In this document: piece by piece, positions 56,361-64,000 of the stretch
How positions within the stretch are numbered: position 1 is the first letter of the stretch
Layout: each line of letters begins with the position of its first letter
Assembly (NCBI GenBank): GCA_964645935.1
Contig: CAZYAK010000001.1
Span: 1 to 64,000 of the forward strand
Source: CAZYAK01 sp964645935
GTDB taxonomy: Bacteria > Patescibacteriota > Gracilibacteria > Peribacterales > Peribacteraceae
DNA length: 64,000 nt
Direction: 5' to 3'
The notes under the pieces: generated by a model
What the model was told of the DNA's origin: nothing
Seen by the model: only the letters and a program-made list of their open reading frames with translations
Database searches by the model: none
Made by a program: the position numbers and the translations under genes

Positions 56361-57686
56361 TCATCCTGCCCCGCCGACCACGCGCTCCACCGCCCCCGTC
56401 ACTACCCACCCCTCGAACGGCGTCCACGTGCATGCCGAGTGCAGGTTCTTCGCGGCGATGGTCCACGACTTCGCGGGGTCCACGAGCACGAGATCCACGG
56501 GAGCGCCCACGGCAGGAACGGGCTTTCCCAAGCGGAAAATCCGATCCGGGTTCGTGCGACAGAGGCGCACGACGTCGGCATAGGTGAGACGCAAGCCCGC
56601 GGGCGGAGCGGAGGTTGGGTGCGGCCACTTCCCCGCGCAGACCGAGAGCAGCAGCGGTACCATCGTCTCTACGCCGGGCACGCCGCTAGGAGCGCTGAGT
56701 GGTTCGCCAGCACGCTTCTCCTCCAGGGTGTGCGGTGCATGGTCGGTGGACACGCAGTCCACGGTGCCGTCTTGGATCCCCTTCCAGAGGGCGTCACGGT
56801 GCTCGGTGCTCCGCAGCGGCGGGTTCATCTTTGCGAGCGTGCCGAGCGCCACCATGTCCTCCGCAGTAAGGAAGAGATGGTGCGGCGCCACCTCGCACGT
56901 CACCTTCAGACCTTCCTTCTTCGCGTTCGCCACGAGGTCCATGGCGAACGACGTGGATGCGTGCGCGACATGCAGGCGCGCGCCCGTCTTGCGGGCCAGC
57001 TCGATGGCGAACTCCACGGACTTCGCTTCGGATTCCGGTGGGCGCGTAAGCGGGTGCGCGGCCACGTCGGTCCGCGCGTTGGCCGCCAGGGCGGCGGCGT
57101 TCATGGCCGAGTCCTCGCAATGGCAGACCACCGTGAGGCCGTTCTCGACGCACGCCGCGAAGACCTCCTCGATGAGCGTACCTTCGATCTTCTGGTTGCC
57201 AGTGGAGTGGTCCAGATAGAGCTTTACGCCCGCAATGCGGCTCCGCAGCCGATCGAGCTCGGCCGATCCGCCTGCGCAGATCGTCCGGAGCGCCGACAGG
57301 TGCGCGTCCTGCGTAACCCCGAAGAAAAAGCGCAGGTCGCAGCCCGGAATCTCCGTCGCCCGGCGGATCTTGTCCGCGAGCGCGGAGGCCGTGACGGTGG
57401 GCGGGACGGTGTTGGGCATTTCGCACACGGTGGTAACGCCGCCGGCGACGGCCGAGGCCGCCTCGGAGCGCATGGTGGATTTGTGCTCGAGGCCCGGCTC
57501 GCGGAAGTGCACGTGGCAATCGATGAGCCCAGGGAAGAGCAGCTTTCCCGCCACGTCCACCGTGTCCGGCGCGGTGCCCGCGTCCGCGCCGATGGCGGCG
57601 ATGACGCCGTCTTGGATGCGCACGTCGGCGCGCGAACAGCCGGAGGCGGTGACGAGGTCCGCGCCGCGAAGGAGGAGGGTGCTCAT
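56361..57686 (-). CDS. pyrC: Dihydroorotase (class I)
   Basis: 441 aa, amidohydrolase fold. The zinc ligands appear in order: HVHFREPG, the carboxylated lysine in GVKLYLDHSTG, HCED, HVAHAST and the catalytic aspartate in STDHAPH. MPNTVPP is also typical. The enzyme cyclises N-carbamoyl-aspartate to dihydroorotate, the third step of pyrimidine synthesis, directly after the PyrB step encoded upstream. ATG 57686 overlaps the stop of the preceding transporter gene (ATGA). The long frame upstream of this start is not coding. Confidence 0.96.
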   Translation of the reverse strand: MSTLLLRGADLVTASGCSRADVRIQDGVIAAIGADAGTAPDTVDVAGKLLFPGLIDCHVHFREPGLEHKSTMRSEAASAVAGGVTTVCEMPNTVPPTVTASALADKIRRATEIPGCDLRFFFGVTQDAHLSALRTICAGGSAELDRLRSRIAGVKLYLDHSTGNQKIEGTLIEEVFAACVENGLTVVCHCEDSAMNAAALAANARTDVAAHPLTRPPESEAKSVEFAIELARKTGARLHVAHASTSFAMDLVANAKKEGLKVTCEVAPHHLFLTAEDMVALGTLAKMNPPLRSTEHRDALWKGIQDGTVDCVSTDHAPHTLEEKRAGEPLSAPSGVPGVETMVPLLLSVCAGKWPHPTSAPPAGLRLTYADVVRLCRTNPDRIFRLGKPVPAVGAPVDLVLVDPAKSWTIAAKNLHSACTWTPFEGWVVTGAVERVVGGAG

Positions 57687-58414
57687 GGGAAGAGGAGGAG
57701 ACGGATGGCGCCGAGGAAGACGACCCCGAGCAGGATACGCTCGAACACGATCGGTTCCACGTACCGGAGGAGCCTGCGGCCCAGGTGCACGCCGGCCAGC
57801 ACGGCGGGGACCGCGCTGAGCAGCAGGATCACCGCGTCGGGGGTCCACGTGAACGCCGTGAGGTAGGCCGAGGTCTTGCCGATGTTCATGCAGAGCGCGA
57901 TGACCGACGACGTCCCGATGAACTGCTCCTTGGTGAGCCCGAAGGCCAGCAGCGCCGGCGACCGCAGCAGCGCGCCCTGCCCCACCATCCCGCCCACGAG
58001 CCCGTTGACCGCGCCGAGCCCCACCAGCGTGCGGATGGACGGGACCATGCGGGCCTTGAAGGGCCGCAGCTCGGCGGCACAGAACCCCATGCACAGCAGC
58101 GCGAGCGAGACCTCGATGAGCCGCTGCGGCAGGAGGAAGAGCAGCCACCCGCCCGCGAAGCTCAGGGGGACCCCCGCGAGGAGGTACCACCGGATGATGT
58201 CCCAGCGCGCGTACCGCCGGAAGTACAGGATCTTCACGCCCTGGATCACGAAGCCGAGCAGCGAGACGAGGATCACGCTGGTGCGCACGTCCGTGAAGAA
58301 CGTGGACGCGATAGTGAGGAGGATCCCGAGCCCGCCGCCCGCGACGGTGGAGACGATGCCCCCGAGGAAGAGCACGGGAAGCAGCACGGCGAGGGGCGGT
58401 ACGACGTCGGTCAT
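57683..58414 (-). CDS. TauE/SafE-family membrane exporter (TSUP)
   Basis: 243 aa with about eight membrane helices. The first segment VLFLGGIVSTVAGGGLGILLTIA and the second-half GLVGGMVGQGALLRSPALLAFGL are the paired glycine-rich motifs of the TSUP/DUF81 family, whose studied members move sulfite, sulfoacetate or related anions. It lies between pyrB and pyrC and its stop overlaps the pyrC start, so it is cotranslated with a pyrimidine enzyme. A role with a pathway intermediate is conceivable but unproven. ATG 58414 is chosen because the longer frame starts with a Pro/Arg-rich stretch from an intergenic hairpin. Confidence 0.88.
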   Translation of the reverse strand: MTDVVPPLAVLLPVLFLGGIVSTVAGGGLGILLTIASTFFTDVRTSVILVSLLGFVIQGVKILYFRRYARWDIIRWYLLAGVPLSFAGGWLLFLLPQRLIEVSLALLCMGFCAAELRPFKARMVPSIRTLVGLGAVNGLVGGMVGQGALLRSPALLAFGLTKEQFIGTSSVIALCMNIGKTSAYLTAFTWTPDAVILLLSAVPAVLAGVHLGRRLLRYVEPIVFERILLGVVFLGAIRLLLFP

Positions 58415-58496
58415 GGCGGGGAGCGGGAAGAAGCCGCATCTGCGCAAACATCCCCTCCCGCGTCGGGGACGGGGAGGAGGATGGTGGGGAGGAGGG

Positions 58497-59414
58497 TCAT
58501 GCCTTGCCGAGCAGCATGGCGAGAAGCGCCATCCGTACAGGCACACCGTTGCGCGCCTGGCGGAAGTAGGCGGCGTTGGGGAGCGCGTCCACGTCCGTGG
58601 TGATCTCTCCCACGCGGGGCAGCGGATGCATGACGACGGCCTTCCCTCGGCGAGCGATGTCCCCCGTAAGGACGTATTTGAGTTTGAGGCGCTCGTACTC
58701 GGACCGATCTGCGAAACGCTCCTGCTGCACGCGCGTCATGTACAGCACGTCGGCGGCCATGGCGGCGGCGAGGTCATCGGTGCGGGTGTACGGAATCTTG
58801 TGCTCGTCTAAGAAGCTCGTGACCTTCTCGGGCATGGTGAGCTCATCAGGCGAGACGAAGGTGAAGCGGACGTTCTTGTAGAGACCGAGGAGGAAGCTCA
58901 GCGAGTGCACCGTGCGGCCGTAGCGGAGGTCGCCGACCATGGCGATGTGGATACCGTCCACCTTCCCGCACTCCTTGCGGATGGTGAAGAGGTCGAGCAG
59001 GGCCTGCGTGGGATGCTGGCCGGGACCGTCGCCCGCGTTGATGAAGGGCACGGGCGCCACGGAAGCCGCGGTGTCCGCGCTGCCCTGCTCGGGGTGGCGC
59101 ATGGCGATGATGTCGGCGTAGCCGCCCACCATCATCATGGTGTCCTCGATCGTCTCGCCCTTGTAGAGCGAACTGAACTGGATACCCTCCGCGGTAAGGA
59201 CGTGCCCGCCCAGGCGGTGCATGGCGGACTCGAAGCTCAGGCGCGTGCGAGTGCTGGGTTCGTAGAAGAGCGCAGCAAGGATCTTGCCCTCAAGTAGTGT
59301 GGACCCGCCCTTCTCCAGGACCTTCTCCATCTTTTCGGCCTCCGCCAAAATCGCGTCCGTGTCGGCTCGGGTGAGCTGCTTGGTGGACGTGAGGTGTCGA
59401 AAGCTCAGGGGCAT
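58497..59414 (-). CDS. pyrB: Aspartate carbamoyltransferase catalytic subunit
   Basis: 305 aa, normal length. Carbamoyl-phosphate site EPSTRTRLSFESA, DGPGQHPTQALLD, and the aspartate-site motif HPLPRVGEI are all present. It makes N-carbamoyl-aspartate from carbamoyl phosphate and aspartate. It is the first gene of pyrB-TSUP-pyrC. No regulatory PyrI gene is adjacent. The promoter TGGACA-17-TAGGCT ends 12 nt before the ATG. An 82-bp gap with C-rich/G-rich inverted segments separates it from the transporter. Confidence 0.97.
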   Translation of the reverse strand: MPLSFRHLTSTKQLTRADTDAILAEAEKMEKVLEKGGSTLLEGKILAALFYEPSTRTRLSFESAMHRLGGHVLTAEGIQFSSLYKGETIEDTMMMVGGYADIIAMRHPEQGSADTAASVAPVPFINAGDGPGQHPTQALLDLFTIRKECGKVDGIHIAMVGDLRYGRTVHSLSFLLGLYKNVRFTFVSPDELTMPEKVTSFLDEHKIPYTRTDDLAAAMAADVLYMTRVQQERFADRSEYERLKLKYVLTGDIARRGKAVVMHPLPRVGEITTDVDALPNAAYFRQARNGVPVRMALLAMLLGKA

Positions 59415-59426
59415 GTGTCGAAGTGG

Positions 59427-59455
59427 AGCCTACAAGGGCTCGCTTCGGCTGTCCA
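59427..59455 (-). promoter_or_regulatory. Promoter of pyrB
   Basis: Minus strand TGGACA (59450-59455), 17-bp spacer, TAGGCT (59427-59432); leader about 5 nt. Confidence 0.55.
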
Positions 59456-59493
59456 CGTCAAGATTCCAGACCAAAACCTCGTTTCGAGGAGTA

Positions 59494-59522
59494 TTGACAT
59501 AATTGGGAATATATTCATAAAT
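59494..59522 (+). promoter_or_regulatory. Promoter of the 179-aa membrane protein gene
   Basis: A perfect TTGACA (59494-59499), 17-bp spacer, ATAAAT (59517-59522), in an AT-rich pocket. The leader is about 75 nt, long for this window. Confidence 0.7.
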
Positions 59523-59603
59523 ACCCAGCGTGAGTTTGAGTCCGCCTTCGCGGAACGCGACCGCGCGAAAGACGGTCCGTTCCTTGGCATGAGGAGTCCA
59601 ACG

Positions 59604-60143
59604 ATGCGATTCGCGACGTACCTACTCTTGATGGCAGGGATTGTCGGCTTGTTCCGGCTCAGCCGGGAAGCCTGGCAACTGGAAGGTCTGACGCCCCTCG
59701 CGGCGTCCGTGGACGGGACGCTGGACGCGGCCCTGGTCGTCCTGGGATGGATGGGTACGACACTTGTTCTCTATCCCTACCGCTCTCCTGAAGATGACCT
59801 GGAAGCCCCTGAACCCGAGACCCACCAAGAGCTGACCCGGAGCCTCCAGGCCGGAGTGCTCCTCGGTGGCGCCACGACCATGGCCGCATCGCTCACCGCA
59901 TCGCTGCTCGACGCGTCGCCGCACTGGAGCCTGTGGTTCGGCTTCGCCGCGGCCGTCGTTGTAGCGGCGTGGTGGAGCTTCGCTGGCGTGCCGTGGCGTG
60001 CGGTGCTCCGGTTCGGCTTCCTGTGGGCAACCTGCGTCGGGGCGGCCTTCGCAGGTATGCTCCTTGCCGTGATCGCTGCCACGTTGTTGATGGGCATCTG
60101 GGTCATCGCTATGTCGATGCGCCTGCTCCTGCCCGATGAATGA
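59604..60143 (+). CDS. Polytopic membrane protein, function unknown (179 aa)
   Basis: The predicted protein MRFATYLLLMAGIVGLFRLS... has about five hydrophobic segments and an acidic cytoplasmic loop around 68-82 (SPEDDLEAPEPETHQELTR). ATG 59604 is preferred over 59589 because GAGGAG (59591-59596) lies 7 nt upstream, one of the few clear Shine-Dalgarno sites here. A strong hairpin follows the stop. It is not recognisable as a known transporter or enzyme. Confidence 0.65.
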   Translation: MRFATYLLLMAGIVGLFRLSREAWQLEGLTPLAASVDGTLDAALVVLGWMGTTLVLYPYRSPEDDLEAPEPETHQELTRSLQAGVLLGGATTMAASLTASLLDASPHWSLWFGFAAAVVVAAWWSFAGVPWRAVLRFGFLWATCVGAAFAGMLLAVIAATLLMGIWVIAMSMRLLLPDE

Positions 60144-60150
60144 CCGTCCC

Positions 60151-60177
60151 GCCCGGAGGGGATCTTCCCCTCCGGGC
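60151..60177 (+). terminator. GC-rich hairpin after the 179-aa gene
   Basis: A perfect 11-bp stem GCCCGGAGGGG/CCCCTCCGGGC (60151-60161/60167-60177) with loop atctt lies 7 bp after the stop. There is no T-run, so it may stabilise the 3' end or terminate inefficiently. Confidence 0.55.
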
Positions 60178-60258
60178 TCGCCCTCCATCTCTGCGGTCCA
60201 TCCGGCATTTTTGCCGTGTCTGGCTGCCGCAGCTCGCACGAAAGCCTACACTCGGCAC

Positions 60259-61728
60259 ATGTCCACCCGCCAAGTCGCCTCCTCCACGCTGTGGCAGGTC
60301 GCCAGCCAGATCGTGATGGCGGCGCTCTCCATCGTGATGATCAAACTCACGGTGACGGGTCTCAGCAAGGAACTGTTCGGGATGTACAACACCGCGTACG
60401 GCTATTTACAGATCTTTGGGATCCTCGCGGACTTTGGGCTATACGCCGTCTCGGTGCGCGAGGTGAGCCGTGTGGCGGACAAGCCGGAGCGCGAGAAGGT
60501 GCTCGGGGCGCTCACCGTGCTGCGAGCCATCATCATGACGATCTCCCTTGGGGCGGCGCTCGTCATCGCGTGGGTCATCCCCCAGTGGCACGGCACGCCG
60601 CTGCCACTAGGCATTACCATCGCCGCGTTCGTGCCCGGGCTCACGCTCTTGGCAGGAGTGCTCCGGACCGTCTTCCAGGTGGCGTACAAGATGCACTTCG
60701 TCTTCATTGCGGAGGTCACGCAGCGGGTGGTGACGGTGGGGCTCACGGCGGCACTGGTGCTCGGGGGGCTCAACCAGTCGCAGGAGGTGTCGTCGTACTA
60801 CCTGCTCCTCGGCGTCGGCGGCGTCGGGGCGTTCGTGCTCTTCGTGCTGTCCGTCTTCTTCGCCTCGCGGCTCATGGACATCCGGCCGCGGTTCGACCGC
60901 GCGCTCCTGAAGAGCATCTTTCTCCACGCCGCGCCCTACGGCCTCGCCTTCCTGTGCACCACGCTCTACCGCCAGTTCGACGTGACGCTCATCAGCCTCC
61001 TGCGTCCCGCCGACTACCAACTGCAGAACGCGGACTACGGCGCCGTGCAGCGCATGATGGACATGGCGTACCTCTTCCCCACGTTCCTCCTCAACTCCAC
61101 GCTCCCCATCCTCGTGGCGCGCCACGCCGAAGGACGCGACACGCGGGACTTCCTGGGCAACGTGCTCTTCGCGGTGGCGCTCCTCGGGACCACGGCCTTC
61201 CTCTTCTCCATCTTCTGGGCGCGGCCGCTGATGGAGCTGCTCACGCGGGAGGAGTACCTCTCCACCGCCACAGAAGCGGGCGCAGACACGGCGCTGCAAA
61301 TCCTCTCCATCTCCATGCTGATGAACGGCGTCATCGTGTACGCGTTCTACGTGCTGCTCACGCGCCACGCGTGGCGGCCGCTCGTGGCCACACTCTCGGT
61401 GGGCGTCGTGCTCTCGCTCGCGCTCAACCTCTGGCTCATCCCGGAGCTGGGCTTCGTGGGTGCCGCGTCCACTTCCGCCGTCACGCACACGGTGCGGGCC
61501 GCGCTGCGCCTGCCCCAGGCCCGGCGCCAGCTGCCCGCGCGGCTGAACCTCACGCACCTGCGCCAGTGGGCGCTGTACGCCGGCGGTCTGACCGCGTTCC
61601 TCTTCACGGCGCGGCCGTTCCTCACGCACCAACTCATCACCGCCGCGTTCCTGGCGGGCGGCGGCGTGTGGATCCTCGGGCTCGGCTGGGGCGCGGGCCT
61701 CCACCGGACGCTGCGGGTGGCGGAGTGA
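60259..61728 (+). CDS. Polysaccharide lipid-intermediate flippase (Wzx/MOP family)
   Basis: 489 aa with 12-14 membrane helices. The N terminus RQVASSTLWQVASQIVMAAL and the GLYAVSVREVSR segment at the end of the second helix pair are typical of Wzx/RfbX O-antigen flippases; no MurJ-specific feature is evident. It would move undecaprenyl-linked oligosaccharides to the outer face, downstream of the sugar transferase at 3.3-4.8 kb. TACACT (60247-60252) ends 6 nt before the ATG at 60259, so the message is probably leaderless. It converges on the next gene with a 4-bp gap. Confidence 0.87.
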   Translation: MSTRQVASSTLWQVASQIVMAALSIVMIKLTVTGLSKELFGMYNTAYGYLQIFGILADFGLYAVSVREVSRVADKPEREKVLGALTVLRAIIMTISLGAALVIAWVIPQWHGTPLPLGITIAAFVPGLTLLAGVLRTVFQVAYKMHFVFIAEVTQRVVTVGLTAALVLGGLNQSQEVSSYYLLLGVGGVGAFVLFVLSVFFASRLMDIRPRFDRALLKSIFLHAAPYGLAFLCTTLYRQFDVTLISLLRPADYQLQNADYGAVQRMMDMAYLFPTFLLNSTLPILVARHAEGRDTRDFLGNVLFAVALLGTTAFLFSIFWARPLMELLTREEYLSTATEAGADTALQILSISMLMNGVIVYAFYVLLTRHAWRPLVATLSVGVVLSLALNLWLIPELGFVGAASTSAVTHTVRAALRLPQARRQLPARLNLTHLRQWALYAGGLTAFLFTARPFLTHQLITAAFLAGGGVWILGLGWGAGLHRTLRVAE

Positions 61729-61732
61729 GAGC

Positions 61733-62920
61733 TCAGCGCGGGATGACCACCGTGTACGACCGCAGGTCGGCCGTGACGATGACGCAGCGCTGTCCCTGCG
61801 GGACATCCTCCAGGGTGACGCGCGCGCGGAAGGCTCCGTTGAGGCTGAAGGTGTAGGCGTCGCCGGAGCGGCGCACCTCGTTGGGACAGTACGCGTACGA
61901 CGCCTCCGCCTGGCGGGTGCCCTCGATCATCGCTCCGAAGTCGATCGCCAATCCCGCGCTCCCCGCGTCCATGCCCGCGCGCGGGACGGCCGTGACGCCG
62001 CGTCCCAGGTCGATGACCTGCCCGGAGCGGATGGCGCTGGACCCGCCGTCGCGCACGGTGAGCGGCGTGGGGCCGGGACGGTCCGCGGAGTCGATGAGCC
62101 CGGAGAGGATGCCCGCGCCCGCGCCCTGGAAGAGGCTTGGAACCGCCATCTCCTGGCGCTGCGTGCGCCCGGAGGCGTCCTGCCACGTGAGCGTGGCGGG
62201 GCGGTCCGCGGCCGTGCCCGGCTGGATCACGGCGATGCGCGCGCCGCCGTGCAGCACGTTCCACGCGCTGCCGTTCTTGCGGACCAGTACGGAGCGCAGC
62301 GTGCCGTTGCCGAGCGTTCCGCTGAGCAGCGGCACCACGGCCTCGGTGGCCGGGAGCATCTCGTCCAACCGGCCGGTCTCGGCGCGGAATGCGGAGCGGC
62401 CGATCGCCACGAGGGCGCTCTCCATCTCCGCCTGGAGACGGCGTGTCTGCGTGAGCACCTGTTCCACGTCACCGTCGCGCAGCTCCTTCGCCAGTATGCC
62501 CTTGAGGTAGAACGCTTCGACGCCCAGGGCCCGCGTGCGCGTGCCGATGAGCCGCACGGTGTCACGCCCTTCGTCGCCGCGCGTGCGCGCCGCGTCCAGC
62601 GCGCGCTGCCCGAGCGCGTCCCAGCCCTCGGCGTCGTAGCGACGCATCAGCGCCTCGGCATGCCGGCGGACCAGCGGGAGCACCAAAGGGCGGATCTCGG
62701 TCTCGAGCCGCGCGATGTCCTGGGTGCGGGCGGCACCCCCCTGCCCGCCTACGGCATCGCGCACGGCGTCGCAGAACGCCTTGATGCGACGGTTGTCCTC
62801 CGGGCGCGAGTCCAGCGCGATCTCGGCGCCGCCCTGCTCCAGGAAGAGCGCGAGCGAACGCTGGTGCTCGGTGGGTCCCGCCGGGGGCGTGTCGATCGGG
62901 CGATCGGGGGTCTCAGGCAT
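61733..62920 (-). CDS. Orphan 395-aa protein, function unknown
   Basis: The N-terminal ~200 residues are helical and Arg/Ala/Glu rich (LETEIRPLVLPLVRRHAEAL, DVEQVLTQTRRLQAEMESAL); the C-terminal ~190 are strand-rich (KNGSAWNVLHGGARIAVIQP, AYTFSLNGAFRARVTLEDV). There is no signal peptide and no TM segment. Composition and the helical-then-strand plan recall the giant proteins and the 717-aa protein, but I could not align a shared domain. The promoter has TACAAT at 62954-62959 in AT-rich DNA. Confidence 0.7.
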   Translation of the reverse strand: MPETPDRPIDTPPAGPTEHQRSLALFLEQGGAEIALDSRPEDNRRIKAFCDAVRDAVGGQGGAARTQDIARLETEIRPLVLPLVRRHAEALMRRYDAEGWDALGQRALDAARTRGDEGRDTVRLIGTRTRALGVEAFYLKGILAKELRDGDVEQVLTQTRRLQAEMESALVAIGRSAFRAETGRLDEMLPATEAVVPLLSGTLGNGTLRSVLVRKNGSAWNVLHGGARIAVIQPGTAADRPATLTWQDASGRTQRQEMAVPSLFQGAGAGILSGLIDSADRPGPTPLTVRDGGSSAIRSGQVIDLGRGVTAVPRAGMDAGSAGLAIDFGAMIEGTRQAEASYAYCPNEVRRSGDAYTFSLNGAFRARVTLEDVPQGQRCVIVTADLRSYTVVIPR

Positions 62921-62953
62921 GATTGCGGTGGGTATTTGTGTATTTGTGAAAAT

Positions 62954-62959
62954 ATTGTA
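62954..62959 (-). promoter_or_regulatory. -10 box TACAAT of the 395-aa gene
   Basis: TACAAT on the minus strand lies 33 nt before ATG 62920. It is divergent from the TACACT box of the next gene. Confidence 0.55.
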
Positions 62960-63028
62960 TCATAAAAATTTTGAAGCGTATAGCCGCTTCGGCGGGACGG
63001 GACGATGGCGCGAAAGGGCGTTTTTTGC

Positions 63029-63034
63029 TACACT
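63029..63034 (+). promoter_or_regulatory. -10 box TACACT of the secreted FN3 protein gene
   Basis: Extended -10 TGCTACACT lies 24 nt before ATG 63059. Confidence 0.55.
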
Positions 63035-63058
63035 GCTTCGATACTCACACCCACCCCC

Positions 63059-64000
63059 ATGCTCCGGGCACTCGCGCGCTTCCTCGTCGTCGTCGGTCTC
63101 TTCTCCCTCTCCTTCGCGGTCCTCGCGCAGGAAGCTGGAGTGCGAAACCTCTCAGCCTCCGTGCTCGGCGGCGCGGTGATCGTACGTTGGCAGCCTCCCG
63201 CAGACGACTCGCACACGGCCTCATACCGCGTGTACTACAGCGGCCGCTCCATCCTCAACAACGACGGTGAGTACGACGACTACGAGACGTCCACCGGCAA
63301 GGCCACGCAGGTGACGCTCCGCGAGTACCCGCGCCAGAGTGGCGAGCTCTTCATCGCCGTGCTGTCCGTGGATGAGGAGGGCCGCGAGATGGATACGTTC
63401 ACCTCCGAGACGCGCGTCTCGCTCAGTGGCGTACCCGCCGTGACGGCCTCGTCGGCTCAGGCCGCGCAGCCCGCCGCCGCGACCAAGCTGACGCTGCGCG
63501 AGGTGCGCTCCACCTCCGTCAACAGCGTAACCCTCGTGTTCTCCCACGCTGTGAACATCGCTCCCACCGACGCCGCCAATGCGTTCCGCGCGGAGGACGG
63601 CTCCGGCCAGCCGCTGCAACTCACCCGCCTCACAATCCAAGGATCCGAGGTGCGCCTGAACACCGCTGCGCAGCGCACCGGTGTAACGTACCGCGTCCAC
63701 GCCAACCCCGTTATCTACGGATCCGGCCCCTCGGGCGAGCGTCTCCCGCTGGACACCACCCAGTCTTCGCTCACCTTCGCCGGCGGTTCCGGCCAGGGCG
63801 CGGGGCAGACGGGGACACCCGCGGGTTCGGTGACTCCTGCCCAAGCCCAAACGCCCGGCGCCGTGACGCCCTCCGACGTTCGCAACTTGGAGATGAGGGC
63901 CGAGAAGCAGCGTGATGGCACCTACCTCGTGATCGCCGCGTGGGACCTCCAGGGCAGCGTCGCCAACGCCATCCAGGTGCGTCAGACGCGTGACGGCGTG
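63059..64000 (+). CDS. Secreted protein with fibronectin-III and Ig-like domains (N-terminal part, runs off the window)
   Basis: 314 codons are visible with no stop before the window end. A Sec signal peptide (MLRALARFLVVVGLFSLSFA, cleavage near AVLAQ-EA) is followed by a fibronectin type III domain (about 25-110: VRNLSASVLGGAVIVRWQPP, YRVYYSGRS, GELFIAVLSVDEEGRE). Next comes a bacterial Ig-like/SbsA-like domain (about 130-215: VNSVTLVFSHAVNIAPTDA, GVTYRVHANPVIYG), a Thr/Pro/Ala/Gly linker and the start of a second FN3 domain. It is a surface or extracellular protein. Upstream bases are C-rich with no Shine-Dalgarno. Confidence 0.85.
   Translation, partial: MLRALARFLVVVGLFSLSFAVLAQEAGVRNLSASVLGGAVIVRWQPPADDSHTASYRVYYSGRSILNNDGEYDDYETSTGKATQVTLREYPRQSGELFIAVLSVDEEGREMDTFTSETRVSLSGVPAVTASSAQAAQPAAATKLTLREVRSTSVNSVTLVFSHAVNIAPTDAANAFRAEDGSGQPLQLTRLTIQGSEVRLNTAAQRTGVTYRVHANPVIYGSGPSGERLPLDTTQSSLTFAGGSGQGAGQTGTPAGSVTPAQAQTPGAVTPSDVRNLEMRAEKQRDGTYLVIAAWDLQGSVANAIQVRQTRDGV

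Noticed and set aside
57687..58451. Upstream extension of the pyrC frame to 696 codons
   Set aside because: The extension lies over the TSUP transporter in another frame and is Arg/Gly-rich; the dihydroorotase fold starts at 57686.
58430..58490. C-rich/G-rich inverted segments between pyrB and the TSUP gene as an attenuator
   Set aside because: Pairing is imperfect, there is no T-run and no leader peptide or anti-terminator alternative; it could be a weak processing hairpin only.
1..64000. CRISPR arrays, prophage or insertion sequences
   Set aside because: No regularly spaced repeats of CRISPR size, no transposase, integrase, terminase or Cas-like protein is seen. The repeats found are tandem, inverted or two-copy elements.

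Overview
The window is GC-rich bacterial DNA in which TGA is used freely as a stop codon. Gene content is streamlined: single-copy housekeeping genes (purH, pyrB, pyrC, recR, smpB, an RNase J gene, rnpB) are mixed with a type IV pilus locus, surface-polysaccharide genes and two enormous membrane-protein genes. Short intergenic regions, serine/alanine linkers in prepilins, REP-like spacers and giant ORFs suggest a member of the Patescibacteria (candidate phyla radiation), perhaps a Peregrinibacteria- or ABY1-like lineage. That placement is an inference: no rRNA lies in the window. Free use of TGA stops argues against the Gracilibacteria/Absconditabacteria code.

Layout. 1-652 is a gene-free, palindrome-rich stretch. 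653-3037 encodes an exonuclease fused to a DinG-like helicase that has lost its ATPase motifs. 3.1-4.9 kb holds a small membrane protein, a polyprenyl-phosphate sugar transferase and tRNA-Thr. 5.05-5.48 kb is the RNase P RNA gene with its promoter and terminator. 5.5-17.9 kb, all on the minus strand, is a type IV pilus locus: a histidine kinase, a major pilin with its own promoter and terminator, five further prepilins, PilC, PilB and a stand-alone receiver protein. 18-24 kb carries purH, a GT-C type membrane glycosyltransferase, recR (with a duplicated, recoded 3' end), smpB, a structured 6S-like RNA, the prepilin peptidase and a cytidylyltransferase. 24-31 kb carries a PP2C-like/TM/propeller protein, RNase J, an ECF sigma/anti-sigma pair and a HAD phosphatase. 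31.1-56.3 kb is a 25-kb giant-protein island. 56.3-64 kb carries pyrC, a TauE/SafE-type exporter and pyrB, a polytopic membrane protein, a Wzx-type flippase, an orphan soluble protein and the start of a secreted fibronectin-III protein.

Most unusual system. The island holds two copies of the same three-gene cassette: a small soluble protein A, a small single-TM protein B and a giant multi-TM protein C. Copy 1 is 39294->31149 (C1, about 2440 aa, interrupted by a 100-N assembly gap). Copy 2 is 56296->41651 (C2, 4540 aa). A1/A2, B1/B2 and the central membrane cores of C1/C2 are recognisably paralogous although the rest of the giants differ. C2 carries eight copies of a W/G-rich repeat that I cannot assign to a known family. 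A 717-aa protein encoded between the cassettes shares a ~95-aa domain with C2. I read this as a cell-envelope or cell-cell contact apparatus of unknown function.

Expression. Many single genes show a TATACT/TACACT/TACAAT -10 box only 6-25 nt upstream of the ATG, often with a TTGnnn -35 at 17 bp, and most lack a Shine-Dalgarno sequence, so leaderless or near-leaderless mRNAs look common here.
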